Source: Ideonella sp.
Lineage (GTDB): Bacteria; Pseudomonadota; Gammaproteobacteria; Burkholderiales; Burkholderiaceae_C
Length of the DNA stretch: 64,000 nucleotides
Direction of reading: 5' to 3'
NCBI RefSeq assembly: GCF_016702655.1
Contig: NZ_JADJDO010000020.1
Coordinates: 50,639 to 114,638 of the forward strand
Shown: piece after piece, positions 27,653 to 35,985 of the stretch
How positions within the stretch are numbered: the stretch's first letter is position 1
Layout of the letters: the number at the start of each line of letters is the position of its first letter
Translations under genes and position numbers: made by a program
The notes under the pieces: generated by a model
The model's database searches: none
Told to the model about the DNA's origin: nothing
Seen by the model: the letters and a program-made list of their open reading frames with translations, nothing else

Positions 27653-28540
27653 ATGAACATCGGCTTCATCGGCCTGGGCATCATGGGCGCGCCGATGGCG
27701 GGCCATCTGCGCAAGGCCGGGCACGAACTCTTCGTCGCCACGCGCGGCAAGGCCCCGGCCGAACTCGTCGCCGCCGGCTCAACCGTCTGCGCCAGCGCCA
27801 AGGCGGTGGCCGAGCGCGCCGACATCGTCTTCACGATGGTCCCCGACACTCCCGACGTGGCGGCCGTGCTCTTCGGCGACAACGGCGTTGCCCAGGGCCT
27901 GAGCGCGGGCAAGACCGTCGTCGACATGAGCTCCATCTCCCCGATCGAGACCAAGGCCTTCGCCGGGAGGATCAACGACCTCGGCTGCGACTACCTCGAC
28001 GCCCCGGTCTCGGGCGGCGAAGTCGGCGCCAAGGCGGCGAGCCTGACGATCATGGTCGGCGGCCCCGAAGCCGCGTTCGAGCGCGTCAGGCCGCTCTTTG
28101 AGCTGATGGGCAAGAACATCACCCTCGTCGGAGCCAACGGCGACGGCCAGACGACCAAGGTCGCGAACCAGATCATCGTTGCGCTCAACATCGCCGCGGT
28201 GGGCGAAGCGCTCGTCTTCGCGAGCAAGGCCGGCGCCGACCCGGCCAAGGTGCGCCAGGCGCTGATGGGCGGGTTTGCGGCCAGCCGCATCCTCGAAGTG
28301 CACGGCGAGCGCATGGTCAAGCGCACCTTTGCGCCGGGATTCCGGATCGGGCTGCACCAGAAAGACCTCGCGCTGGCGCTAACCAGTGCGCGCACGCTTG
28401 GCGTGGCGCTACCGCAGACCGCCGGTGCGGCGCAGCTGATGCAGGCCTGCGCGGCCAACGGCATGCAGGAGCTCGACCACTCGGCGCTGGTGCGCTCGCT
28501 CGAGCTGATGGCCAATCACCAGGTGATGCCCGACCGCTGA
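27653..28540 (+). CDS. glxR: Tartronate semialdehyde reductase, copy 2
   Basis: A 295-residue near-identical copy of the gene at 13504, with the same Rossmann (FIGLGIMGAPMAGHLRKAG), substrate (DAPVSGGEVGAKAASL) and catalytic-Lys (GQTTKVANQI) motifs. I count about nine amino acid changes, clustered at STVCASAKAVAE, SAGKT, LVGANG and ALTSAR. Here it follows garL and reduces the tartronate semialdehyde released by that aldolase, while copy 1 serves the glyoxylate branch. The AAGGAGG ribosome site lies about 9 bases upstream. Confidence 0.93.
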   Translation: MNIGFIGLGIMGAPMAGHLRKAGHELFVATRGKAPAELVAAGSTVCASAKAVAERADIVFTMVPDTPDVAAVLFGDNGVAQGLSAGKTVVDMSSISPIETKAFAGRINDLGCDYLDAPVSGGEVGAKAASLTIMVGGPEAAFERVRPLFELMGKNITLVGANGDGQTTKVANQIIVALNIAAVGEALVFASKAGADPAKVRQALMGGFAASRILEVHGERMVKRTFAPGFRIGLHQKDLALALTSARTLGVALPQTAGAAQLMQACAANGMQELDHSALVRSLELMANHQVMPDR

Positions 28541-28543
28541 ACC

Positions 28544-29104
28544 CTATCCGCCGCGCTTTCGGGCGGTATCCACACCGCGCCGCTGCGCCATCTCCCGCCC
28601 CATCGCCGCGTGATCGGGGTGCAGCCGGGCTGCGGCGGGGAAGACGAGCCCGTCCTCGAGCTCGAGGTGGCCGTCGTGGACCGAGATGAAGCGCTCGGCA
28701 GCGGCGGCTAGCGCGGCGTCGTCGTCGCAGCGCGCCGCCTCCGCGACCGGCAGCAGCAGCGGCCGCAGGCTTTGCCACGCGGCGCGGATCGCTTCATGAT
28801 CCTGCAACAGGCGGCTGGCCGCGGCGACCAGCGTCGGATCCGCACTGGCGGCCAGCAGCGGGACCACGTGGCGCTCCTCGTCCTCGTGATGTGCCGGCGC
28901 GGCAAGGTCGAAATAGCGCAGCACGTCGCGTGCCGCTGCCTGCGCCTTGGCGTCGGCGCCTTCGCTCGCCACGCGATCGGCAAGGCGCTTGAGCAGGGTC
29001 AGCGATCGGCGGACGCGGTCGTGGCAGCCGGCGAGCAGTTCGAAGGGCTCGTCGAAGCCGGCCGCCGGCCCGTGCATGCCCGGTAGCGTGATCGGGATTG
29101 ACAT
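28544..29104 (-). CDS. Hemerythrin HHE domain protein
   Basis: A 186-residue protein with the HHE cation-binding four-helix bundle: LLAGCHDRVRRSLTLL, LAAPAHHEDEERHVVPLL, LLQDHEAIRAAW and FISVHDGHLELEDGLVFPAA. The His/Glu pattern fits a di-iron site binding O2 or NO, as in YtfE/ScdA-like proteins. ATG 29104 (MSIPITLPG) with GGGAGA eight bases before is preferred to the ATG at 29161. It is divergent from a Crp/Fnr-type gene, suggesting response to oxygen or nitrosative stress. Confidence 0.83.
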   Translation of the reverse strand: MSIPITLPGMHGPAAGFDEPFELLAGCHDRVRRSLTLLKRLADRVASEGADAKAQAAARDVLRYFDLAAPAHHEDEERHVVPLLAASADPTLVAAASRLLQDHEAIRAAWQSLRPLLLPVAEAARCDDDAALAAAAERFISVHDGHLELEDGLVFPAAARLHPDHAAMGREMAQRRGVDTARKRGG

Positions 29105-29147
29105 TCGGCATTCTCCCGCAAGCCCACTGAGGCCCTGCCGAGGGTCA

Positions 29148-29161
29148 TTGATCTGGCGCAA
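29148..29161. promoter_or_regulatory. Candidate Fnr/Dnr-type box
   Basis: TTGATCTGGCGCAA has the half-sites TTGAT and CGCAA around four bases, fitting the Fnr/Anr/Dnr family pattern (TTGAT-N4-ATCAA with common CGCAA variants). It lies 44 bases upstream of the hemerythrin start and about 100 bases from the divergent regulator gene. The regulator's recognition helix has the E-x-x-S-R pattern that Fnr uses to read TTGAT. Confidence 0.5.
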
Positions 29162-29263
29162 AACGCGGCCCGGGGTGGCGAGCGAAAGTGCGCTTCAGCG
29201 GCCGGGAGTCGGCCGCGCCATGCCCGAACTTCACCGCCGCGCGCGCCTGAGCAACTAACGACT

Positions 29264-30034
29264 ATGAGTGCAGAGACAGTGAACATGGTCATCACCCGGC
29301 CGCCGCGCCTTCCGCAGCCGCCGCGCGGGGTCGGTGTGGCGATCGAGGCGCGTTCCGGCGTGCGCTGGGCCGACCTGCTGGGTGCGCCGGCACCGACGCG
29401 CGCCGAGTGCGAGGCGCTCGACGAGCTCGTCCAGACGCGCTGCGTCTCGCCCGGGCAGGCGGTTTTCACGCATGGCGAAGACGCGCGCAGCCTCGTCGTG
29501 CTGATCTCCGGCGACGTCGCGATGGGCCTGGCCACCACGGGCGGGTCGATGCGCACCGAGCGCCTGGTGCGCGGCACGGCCTGGCTCGACGCGAGTTCGG
29601 CCTGGCTTGCGAGTGCGCATGTGCTCGACGCGGTTGCGCTGACGCCGGTGAAGGTGGCCGAACTGCCGCGCGGCCCGTTGCAGACGCTGCTCGACCAGCG
29701 CCCCGCCCTGGCGCGACGGCTGCTCGTCAGCCTGGCGGGCGAGGTGCGGCGCCTGACGGTGCATGCCCACGAGCTGATGCACAAGGATGCGCCGGCGCGA
29801 CTCGCCACCTGGCTGCACGCCCATTGCCAGCCGGAAGACGATGCACCATCGACCAACCAGGCCGTGGTGCGCCTCGTCGAGCGCAAGAGCGATGTCGCCT
29901 CGCAACTCGGCATGACGCCCGAGACCCTGTCGCGCCTGATGCGCACGCTCTCCGACCAGGGTGTGATCGAGGTCGAAGGCTATACGGTGCAGGTGCGCGA
30001 CCTCGCGGCGTTGCGGCGGTTGGCCGAGAGCTAA
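29264..30034 (+). CDS. Crp/Fnr family transcriptional regulator
   Basis: A 256-residue Crp/Fnr-type regulator. A cNMP-like sensor domain (about residues 55-150: CVSPGQAVFTHGEDARSLVV, LISGDVAMGL) is followed by a helix-turn-helix (RKSDVASQLGMTPETLSRLM) with E-T-L-S-R as in Fnr. The N terminus lacks the four-cysteine iron-sulfur motif of Fnr, so a Dnr-like heme/NO sensor or another ligand is more likely. It probably controls the divergent hemerythrin gene through the site at 29148. Confidence 0.83.
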   Translation: MSAETVNMVITRPPRLPQPPRGVGVAIEARSGVRWADLLGAPAPTRAECEALDELVQTRCVSPGQAVFTHGEDARSLVVLISGDVAMGLATTGGSMRTERLVRGTAWLDASSAWLASAHVLDAVALTPVKVAELPRGPLQTLLDQRPALARRLLVSLAGEVRRLTVHAHELMHKDAPARLATWLHAHCQPEDDAPSTNQAVVRLVERKSDVASQLGMTPETLSRLMRTLSDQGVIEVEGYTVQVRDLAALRRLAES

Positions 30035-30045
30035 AGCAGGCTCGC

Positions 30046-30861
30046 TCAGGCGCGTGCCGCCTGCAGCAACTGCGCCACCACCCCCAGCGCCAGCACCTCG
30101 GGCTGCTTGCCCTGGATGCCTTCGACGCCGATCGGGCAGGTCAGGCGCGCGATCGCGTCTGCTTCGACGCCGCGCTGCTCGAAGCGGTGGATGAAGCGTT
30201 GGCGCTTGGTCTTCGATCCGATCAGCCCCAGGTAGCCGAAATCGCCGCGCCGGAGGATCGCTTCGCTGATGCGCAGGTCGAGGTCGTGCTCGTGCGTCAG
30301 CACGAGGTAGAACGCGCCCGCTGGCGCGACGCGCACCTCGGCCTCGACCGCGTCGACGCAGACCCGGCGGATGTGCGCCGGCCAGGGTGTGGCTAGCGTC
30401 GTCAGCGGCGGGAACTCATCCTCGCGCTCGTCGATCCAGTCCACTTCGACGTCGAGCGTCGCGAGCAGCGTCGCGATCGCGCGGCCGACGTGCCCGGCGC
30501 CGTAGAGCTGCAGGTGAAAAAGCGGCGCCGGCTCGGGCCAGCGCGCGAGCACGGCCGCGTCGAGCACCTCATAGGCTAGTGTCACCGCGCCGCCGCAGCA
30601 CTGGCCGAGCGCCGGGCCGAGCGGGAAGTGCTCGCAGCGCGCTGCGGGCTCGCCCGACTCGAGCATCGCACGCGCGGCGGCGATGGCCCTGAGTTCGAGG
30701 TGCCCGCCGCCGATCGTGCCGACGCAGCGCCCGCCGAGCACGAGCATGCGCGTCCCCGCGTCGCGCGGCGCCGAGCCGAGTGACTGCTGCACCTCGACGA
30801 CGATCGCGGCCTCGCCGGCCGCGAGCGCCTGCTCGGCGGCCGCGCGCGTGCGGCGGTCCAC
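30046..30861 (-). CDS. xdhC: Xanthine dehydrogenase accessory protein XdhC
   Basis: A 271-residue XdhC. The N-terminal domain has AAIVVEVQQSLGSAPRDAGT, VGTIGGGHLELRAI and FPLGPALGQCCGGAVTL, whose GQCCGG cysteines bind molybdenum cofactor. The C-terminal Rossmann domain has LQLYGAGHVGRAIATLL and FGYLGLIGSKTKRQRF. XdhC binds, sulfurates with partner enzymes, and inserts Moco into XdhB. GTG 30861 starts two bases after the xdhB stop. It is the last gene of xdhABC and converges on the Crp/Fnr gene. Confidence 0.92.
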   Translation of the reverse strand: MDRRTRAAAEQALAAGEAAIVVEVQQSLGSAPRDAGTRMLVLGGRCVGTIGGGHLELRAIAAARAMLESGEPAARCEHFPLGPALGQCCGGAVTLAYEVLDAAVLARWPEPAPLFHLQLYGAGHVGRAIATLLATLDVEVDWIDEREDEFPPLTTLATPWPAHIRRVCVDAVEAEVRVAPAGAFYLVLTHEHDLDLRISEAILRRGDFGYLGLIGSKTKRQRFIHRFEQRGVEADAIARLTCPIGVEGIQGKQPEVLALGVVAQLLQAARA

Positions 30862-30863
30862 GC

Positions 30864-33278
30864 TCAGCCGGCCGCGGCCTGCACGGCGCCGATTGCGCGC
30901 AGGATGGCCTCGGCCGTCGCTGGCGCCGCAAGCGGCGGATCGACGCGATGCCCGCCGACCGCCGAGACGGCGTCGCGGATCGCGTAGAACACCGAGAACG
31001 GCAGCAGCAGCGGCGGCTCGCCGGCGGCCTTGCTGCGGTGGATCGTGTCGGCCGGGTTGTCGGCATCGAACAGGCGCACGTTGAAGACCGGCGGGCAGTC
31101 GTTGGCGGTCGGGATCTTGTAGGTGCTCGGCGCGTGCGTCGTCAGCAGCCCCGTCTTCGGATGCCAGACGAGTTCCTCCATCGTCAGCCAGCCCATGCCC
31201 TGGATGAAGGCGCCCTCGACCTGGCCGATGTCCACTGCCGGATTCAGCGAGCGGCCGACGTCGTGCAGGATGTCGGCGCGCAGCAGCTTGTTCTCGCCGG
31301 TCAGCGTGTCGACGACGACCTCGGCCACCGCCGCGCCGTAGGAGAAGTAGAAGAACGGCTTGCCCTGCAGCGTCTCGCGGTTCCAGTGCAGGCCGGGCGT
31401 GGCGTAGAAGCCGTCGGACCAGAGCTGCACGCGGTCGAGGTAGGCCTGCGCGACGACCGCGGAGAAGGGCAGGCTGCGCCCGGCCACCTCGACCTTGTCG
31501 TTGGCGAAGCGCACCGCGGCTGCGTCGCCGCCGTGGTGTTCGGCGGCGCAGGCGGCGAGGCGCTCGCGAATCTGGCGTGCGGCGTCCTGCGCCGCCTTGC
31601 CGTTGAGATCGGCGCCGGTCGACGCCGCGGTGGCCGAGGTGTTGGCGATCTTCTGCGTGTCGGTCGCCGTCACGCGCACGTGCTCGAAGCCGACGCCGAG
31701 TTCGTGCGCGACGACCTGCGCCACCTTGGTGTTCAACCCCTGACCCATCTCGGTGCCGCCGTGGTTGACGAGGATAGAGCCGTCGTTGTAGACGTGCACC
31801 AGCGCGCCGGCCTGGTTGAAGTGCTTGACGTTGAACGAGATGCCGAACTTCACCGGCGTCAGCGCAAGACCGCGCTTCAGCACCGGGCTCTTCGCGTTGA
31901 ACGCCGCGATCTCGGCGCGCCGCGCGCGGTAGTCGCTCGTCGCTTCCAACTCGGCGACGAGCTCGTGGATGATGTTGTCCTCGACCACCTGGGTGTAGGG
32001 CGTGACGTTGTTCGCCGTCTTGCCGTAGAAGTTGGCGCGCCGCACGTCGAGCGGGTCGCGCCCGAGCTTGCGCGCGATCGAGTCGAGGATGTTCTCGATC
32101 GCGATCGCGCCCTGCGGCCCGCCGAAGCCGCGAAACGCGGTGTTGCTCTGCGTGTTGGTCTTGCCGCTGTAGCCGTGGATCGCGACGTCGGGGAGCCAGT
32201 AGGCGTTGTCGAAGTGGCAGATCGCGCGCGTCATCACCGGTGCCGACAGGTCGGCCGAGAAGCCTGCCCGCGAGACCATCGTCAGCTCGGCGCCGAGCAC
32301 GCGCCCTTCGTCGTCGTAGCCGACCTCGTACGCGTAGTGGAAGCAGTGGCGCCGGCCGGTGACGAGGAAGTCGTCGTCGCGGTCGACGCGCAGCTTGACT
32401 GGCCGACCGAGCTTGTCCGCCGCCAGCGCGGCGACGCAGGCGAAGAGGGCCGACTGCGATTCCTTGCCGCCGAAGCCGCCGCCCATGCGCCGGCACTCGA
32501 CGTGCACGTGGTGCGCGTGGCGCTTGAGCGCATGCGCCACCGCATGCTGCATCTCGCTCGGATGCTGCGTCGAGCAGTGGACGTGCAGGCCGTCGTTCTC
32601 GGTCGGGATAGCGTAGGAGATCTGGCCTTCGAGGTAGAACTGCTCCTGTCCGCCGACGTCGAAGACGTCCTTCAGGCGGTGCGGCGCACGCTCGATCGCC
32701 GCGCGCGCGTCGCCGCGCTTCAGGTGCATCGGGTCGAGCACATAGCTCTGCGCCGCGTGCGCCTCGACGGGGGTGAATATCGCGGGCATCGGATCGATCT
32801 CGAGCACGTCCTTGGCCTTCGCCGCGGCGCGGCGCGCGAGTTCGCGCGTTTCGGCGATCACCGCGAACACCGGCTGGCCGAGATACTGAACCTTGCCCTC
32901 GGCGAGGATCGGTTCGTCGTGGACGATCGGCCCGCAGTCGTTGGGGCCGGGGATGTCGGCCGCCGACAGCACGGCAATGACGCCCGGCAGCGCGCGGAGG
33001 CGGTCGAGGTGCATCGCGCGGATCGTGCCGTGCGCGACCGGCGACAGGCCGAGCGCGGCGTGCAGCGTGCCGGCGAGCTCGGGCAGGTCGTCGATGTAGG
33101 GCGCGGCGCCCGCCACGTGCAGGTGCGCCGATTCGTGCGGCCGGCTGATGCCGACGCGGTCGCCCGCCGACTGCCGGCGCGCCTCTGCGCCAGCGTCGAT
33201 GCGCGTCGCCTCGTGGTGCAGGTGGTCGGGCCAGGGCGCGTCGTCGCCCAGCAGCGGCAGATCGAAGGGCTTGTTCAT
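30864..33278 (-). CDS. xdhB: Xanthine dehydrogenase molybdenum subunit
   Basis: An 804-residue molybdopterin-binding subunit. Seen are CRRMGGGFGGKESQ, SNTAFRGFGGPQGAIAIENI, VNHGGTEMGQGLNTKVAQVV and KAAGEPPLLLPFSVF, which carries the catalytic Glu. Two-subunit XDH oxidises hypoxanthine to xanthine and xanthine to urate. ATG 33278 overlaps the xdhA stop (ATGA), and xdhC follows after two bases, so the three genes are one translationally coupled operon. Confidence 0.95.
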   Translation of the reverse strand: MNKPFDLPLLGDDAPWPDHLHHEATRIDAGAEARRQSAGDRVGISRPHESAHLHVAGAAPYIDDLPELAGTLHAALGLSPVAHGTIRAMHLDRLRALPGVIAVLSAADIPGPNDCGPIVHDEPILAEGKVQYLGQPVFAVIAETRELARRAAAKAKDVLEIDPMPAIFTPVEAHAAQSYVLDPMHLKRGDARAAIERAPHRLKDVFDVGGQEQFYLEGQISYAIPTENDGLHVHCSTQHPSEMQHAVAHALKRHAHHVHVECRRMGGGFGGKESQSALFACVAALAADKLGRPVKLRVDRDDDFLVTGRRHCFHYAYEVGYDDEGRVLGAELTMVSRAGFSADLSAPVMTRAICHFDNAYWLPDVAIHGYSGKTNTQSNTAFRGFGGPQGAIAIENILDSIARKLGRDPLDVRRANFYGKTANNVTPYTQVVEDNIIHELVAELEATSDYRARRAEIAAFNAKSPVLKRGLALTPVKFGISFNVKHFNQAGALVHVYNDGSILVNHGGTEMGQGLNTKVAQVVAHELGVGFEHVRVTATDTQKIANTSATAASTGADLNGKAAQDAARQIRERLAACAAEHHGGDAAAVRFANDKVEVAGRSLPFSAVVAQAYLDRVQLWSDGFYATPGLHWNRETLQGKPFFYFSYGAAVAEVVVDTLTGENKLLRADILHDVGRSLNPAVDIGQVEGAFIQGMGWLTMEELVWHPKTGLLTTHAPSTYKIPTANDCPPVFNVRLFDADNPADTIHRSKAAGEPPLLLPFSVFYAIRDAVSAVGGHRVDPPLAAPATAEAILRAIGAVQAAAG

Positions 33279-34792
33279 GCCGGCTCCTTCAGGTTCGTCT
33301 GGTGCGGCATCACGCTCCACACGCTGAGCGCGCTGGCCGGCAGCGGGTTCTCGCGGCGCGTCTCGAGCCAGAAGCGCTGCAGCAGGTTGCGCGCCACCTG
33401 CAGCCGGTACTCGGCGCTCGCGCGCATGTCGGTGAGCGGTTCGAAGTCCTCGCCGAGCGCGGCCTTGGCGGCATCGACCGACGCCTGCGTCCAGGGCTTG
33501 CCGAGCACGGCCGCCTCGGCGCGCTCGGCATGGCGCACGGTTGCCGCCATGCCGCCGAAGGCGAGGCGCACGCCCGCCACCGTGCCGTCGTCGGCGAGTT
33601 GCAACGCGAGGCCCCCGCACAGTGCCGAGATGTCGCAGTCGAAACGCTTGGAAATCTTGTAGGCGCGCATCTGCCAGCCCGGCTGCGGCAGCGGCACTTC
33701 GATGCCCTGCACGAACTCGCCGGGCTCGAGGCGGTTCTTCATATAGTCGACGTAGAAGTCGCGCAGCGCCATCGTGCGCACGCGCGCACCCTGGCGCAGC
33801 ACGATGCGCGCAGCGAGCGCCATCAGCACCGGCGGCGAGTCGCCGATCGGCGAGCCGTTGGCGACATTGCCGCCCATCGTGCCGGCGTTGCGGATCGGCG
33901 GCGAGGCAAAGCGCAGCCACACGTCCTCGAGCGCCGGCCAGCGCGCCGCGAGCGCGCGCCAGGCGTCCTCGAGCGATGCCGCGCTGCCGATGTGCAGCAT
34001 CCCGTCGCGCTCTTCGATTTGCTTCAACTCGGCGACTTCGCCGACATGGATCAGTTCGCCCAGGTCGCGCAGCCCCTTGGTCACCCACAGCCCCATGTCG
34101 GTCGATCCGGCGAGGATCTTCGCTTGCGGCTTCGCGGCGCGCAGCGTGGCGAGTTCGTCGAGCGTGCGCGGGGCGTGGAAGGCGGCGCCGTAGACCAGGC
34201 TCTCGGCGCGCTGAAGAGACCTCAACGCCGCGATCACCGGCGCCGTGTCGAATTCGGCGCGCGGCTGCTCGAACATGCGCTGCCCGGCGTCGAGGATGGG
34301 CCGGTAGCCGGTACAGCGGCACAAGTTGCCCGAGAGCTCGTCGGCGAGCTGCTGGCGCGAAGGTGTGCTCGCGCAGGCGCTGTGGTGCTCGTAGGCCGAC
34401 CAGAGCGACATCACGAAGCCGGGCGTGCAGAAGCCGCACTGCGAGCCGTGGCAATCGACCATCGCCTGCTGCGCCGGGTGCAGCGCGCCGCCTGCGATGT
34501 CCTTCAGATCCTCGACCGTGAACAGCGCCTTGCCGTCGAGCGTGGGCAGGAACTGGATGCAAGCGTTGACGGTTCTGAGCGACAGGCCGCGCACCGCCGC
34601 GGCGTCACCCGGCGCGGCGAGTTCGCCGACGACGACCGTGCACGCGCCGCAGTCGCCCTCGTTGCAGCCCTCCTTGGTGCCGCTGCAGCGCGCGTCCTCG
34701 CGTAGCCAGTCGAGCACGGTCCGCGTCGGCGCCGCACCCTCGACGCTGACCACCTGGCCACGGTGGAAGAAGCGGATCGCTCGGCTGTTCAT
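33275..34792 (-). CDS. xdhA: Xanthine dehydrogenase FAD/iron-sulfur subunit
   Basis: A 505-residue subunit with two 2Fe-2S domains (CSGTKEGCNEGDCGAC near residues 36-51; CGFCTPGFVMS and LCRCTGYRPILDA) followed by a FAD domain (AKILAGSTDMGLWVTK, RNAGTMGGNVANGSPIGDSP). Electrons pass from the molybdenum centre through the clusters to FAD and NAD+. ATG 34792 is chosen because a GAGG lies eight or nine bases upstream; ATG 34798 would place it too close. It is divergent from a LysR gene. Confidence 0.94.
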   Translation of the reverse strand: MNSRAIRFFHRGQVVSVEGAAPTRTVLDWLREDARCSGTKEGCNEGDCGACTVVVGELAAPGDAAAVRGLSLRTVNACIQFLPTLDGKALFTVEDLKDIAGGALHPAQQAMVDCHGSQCGFCTPGFVMSLWSAYEHHSACASTPSRQQLADELSGNLCRCTGYRPILDAGQRMFEQPRAEFDTAPVIAALRSLQRAESLVYGAAFHAPRTLDELATLRAAKPQAKILAGSTDMGLWVTKGLRDLGELIHVGEVAELKQIEERDGMLHIGSAASLEDAWRALAARWPALEDVWLRFASPPIRNAGTMGGNVANGSPIGDSPPVLMALAARIVLRQGARVRTMALRDFYVDYMKNRLEPGEFVQGIEVPLPQPGWQMRAYKISKRFDCDISALCGGLALQLADDGTVAGVRLAFGGMAATVRHAERAEAAVLGKPWTQASVDAAKAALGEDFEPLTDMRASAEYRLQVARNLLQRFWLETRRENPLPASALSVWSVMPHQTNLKEPA

Positions 34793-34889
34793 GGGCATCG
34801 CCTCGGAGCTTGGGAGTTACCCGAAGCGTACTGCGGCAGCCCCGGAGTGGATATACGATGAGACGAATAGCCAATATCGAGATGGGCGT

Positions 34890-35876
34890 ATGGCAAAGCG
34901 CGCGGATTTCGACAAGATCGAGCTCTACCTCATCCGGGTCCTGCACACCTTGATCACCGAACGCAGCGTCTCGCGTGCTGCCCTGCGGCTGCACAGCACC
35001 CAGCCCGCCGTCAGCGCGCACCTGAAGCGCCTGCGCGCGCTGACCGGAGACCCGTTGCTGGTGCGCGCGGGTAACGAGATGACGCCAACCGAGACCGCGT
35101 TGCAGCTCGTCGCGCCGGCGGCCAATCTGCTGCACGAGGCCGAGCGCCTGTTCAGCCTGCGCACGCGACCTTCGGGGTTCGATGCCGCGCACACCACGGC
35201 GATGTTTCGCGTCGCGGCAAGCGACTACCTCGATCCGCTGTTCCTGCCGCGGCTGGTGTCGCGCCTGAAGCGGGTCGCCCCGGGCGTGCGCCTGGAACTG
35301 CTGCCGCTGTCGGGCGACTACGACTACCGGCGCCACCTCGCCACCGGCGACGTCGATCTCGTGATCGGCAATTGGCTCGAACCGCCGGGCGAACTGCACA
35401 TCGGCCGGCTCGTCAGCGACGAGATCGTCTGCCTCGTCGCCGAGCACCATCCGACGGCGCGCCTGGCCGGCACGCGCGGCTGGACGGTCGAGCGCTACCT
35501 CGCCTGCGAGCATGTTGCGCCGATGCCCTTCCACCCGGGTGCACAGGGCGTGCTCGAGGAGCATCTGCAGGCGATGGGCCTGGCGCGCAACATCGCGGTG
35601 CGCGCGTCGCACTTCAGCCTGATCCCGCTGATGGTGTCGGACAGCCTGCTCGTGCTGACGACCGGGCGCTTGTTCTGCTCGCGCTATGTCGACACGCTGC
35701 CGGTGCGCATCGTGCGCTGCCCGGTCGCGTTTCCGCCGCTGACCTACTACCAGCTCTGGCACGACCTGACGCATGCGTCGGCGTCGATGAAGTGGTTTCG
35801 CGACCAGGTGCGCGAGGTCGCGCGCGAGCTCGGGTCGGCCGTGGCCGCACGCCGCACGTCGGAGCAAGCCGCGTGA
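34890..35876 (+). CDS. LysR family regulator, probably of xdh
   Basis: A 328-residue LysR-type regulator with the DNA-binding block SVSRAALRLHSTQPAVSAHL and a ligand domain containing LLPLSGDYDYRRHLATGDVD. The 97-base gap to xdhA contains the spaced inverted repeat GATAT-N19-ATATC (34850-34878). Divergence from xdhABC, with guaD downstream, suggests control of purine catabolism. The inducer is not evident. Confidence 0.85.
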   Translation: MAKRADFDKIELYLIRVLHTLITERSVSRAALRLHSTQPAVSAHLKRLRALTGDPLLVRAGNEMTPTETALQLVAPAANLLHEAERLFSLRTRPSGFDAAHTTAMFRVAASDYLDPLFLPRLVSRLKRVAPGVRLELLPLSGDYDYRRHLATGDVDLVIGNWLEPPGELHIGRLVSDEIVCLVAEHHPTARLAGTRGWTVERYLACEHVAPMPFHPGAQGVLEEHLQAMGLARNIAVRASHFSLIPLMVSDSLLVLTTGRLFCSRYVDTLPVRIVRCPVAFPPLTYYQLWHDLTHASASMKWFRDQVREVARELGSAVAARRTSEQAA

Positions 35877-35877
35877 C

Positions 35878-35985
35878 TCACCCCGTGTCACCCCGGTTTC
35901 CGCGGGCCGAGCGCCGGGCCGCTCCCAAGCCGGCCCGCATCCCCCTGGGGGATCGGCCACGGTACTCCGTGGCCGAGGGGCTGTC
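35878..35985 (+). repeat. GC-rich repeat and hairpin before guaD
   Basis: The gap contains CATCCCCCTGGGGGATC and, right in front of the GAGGGG ribosome site of guaD, a perfect 9-base hairpin CGGCCACGG-TACT-CCGTGGCCG (35954-35975). The C-run/G-run palindrome relates it to the other intergenic repeats. The hairpin could influence ribosome access to guaD, but no experimental inference is possible. Confidence 0.5.

Noticed and set aside
30780..33662. A 960-codon plus-strand open frame opposite xdhB and xdhC
   Set aside because: Composition is typical of antisense translation of high-GC genes and shows no family similarity; the xdh genes on the other strand are unambiguous.
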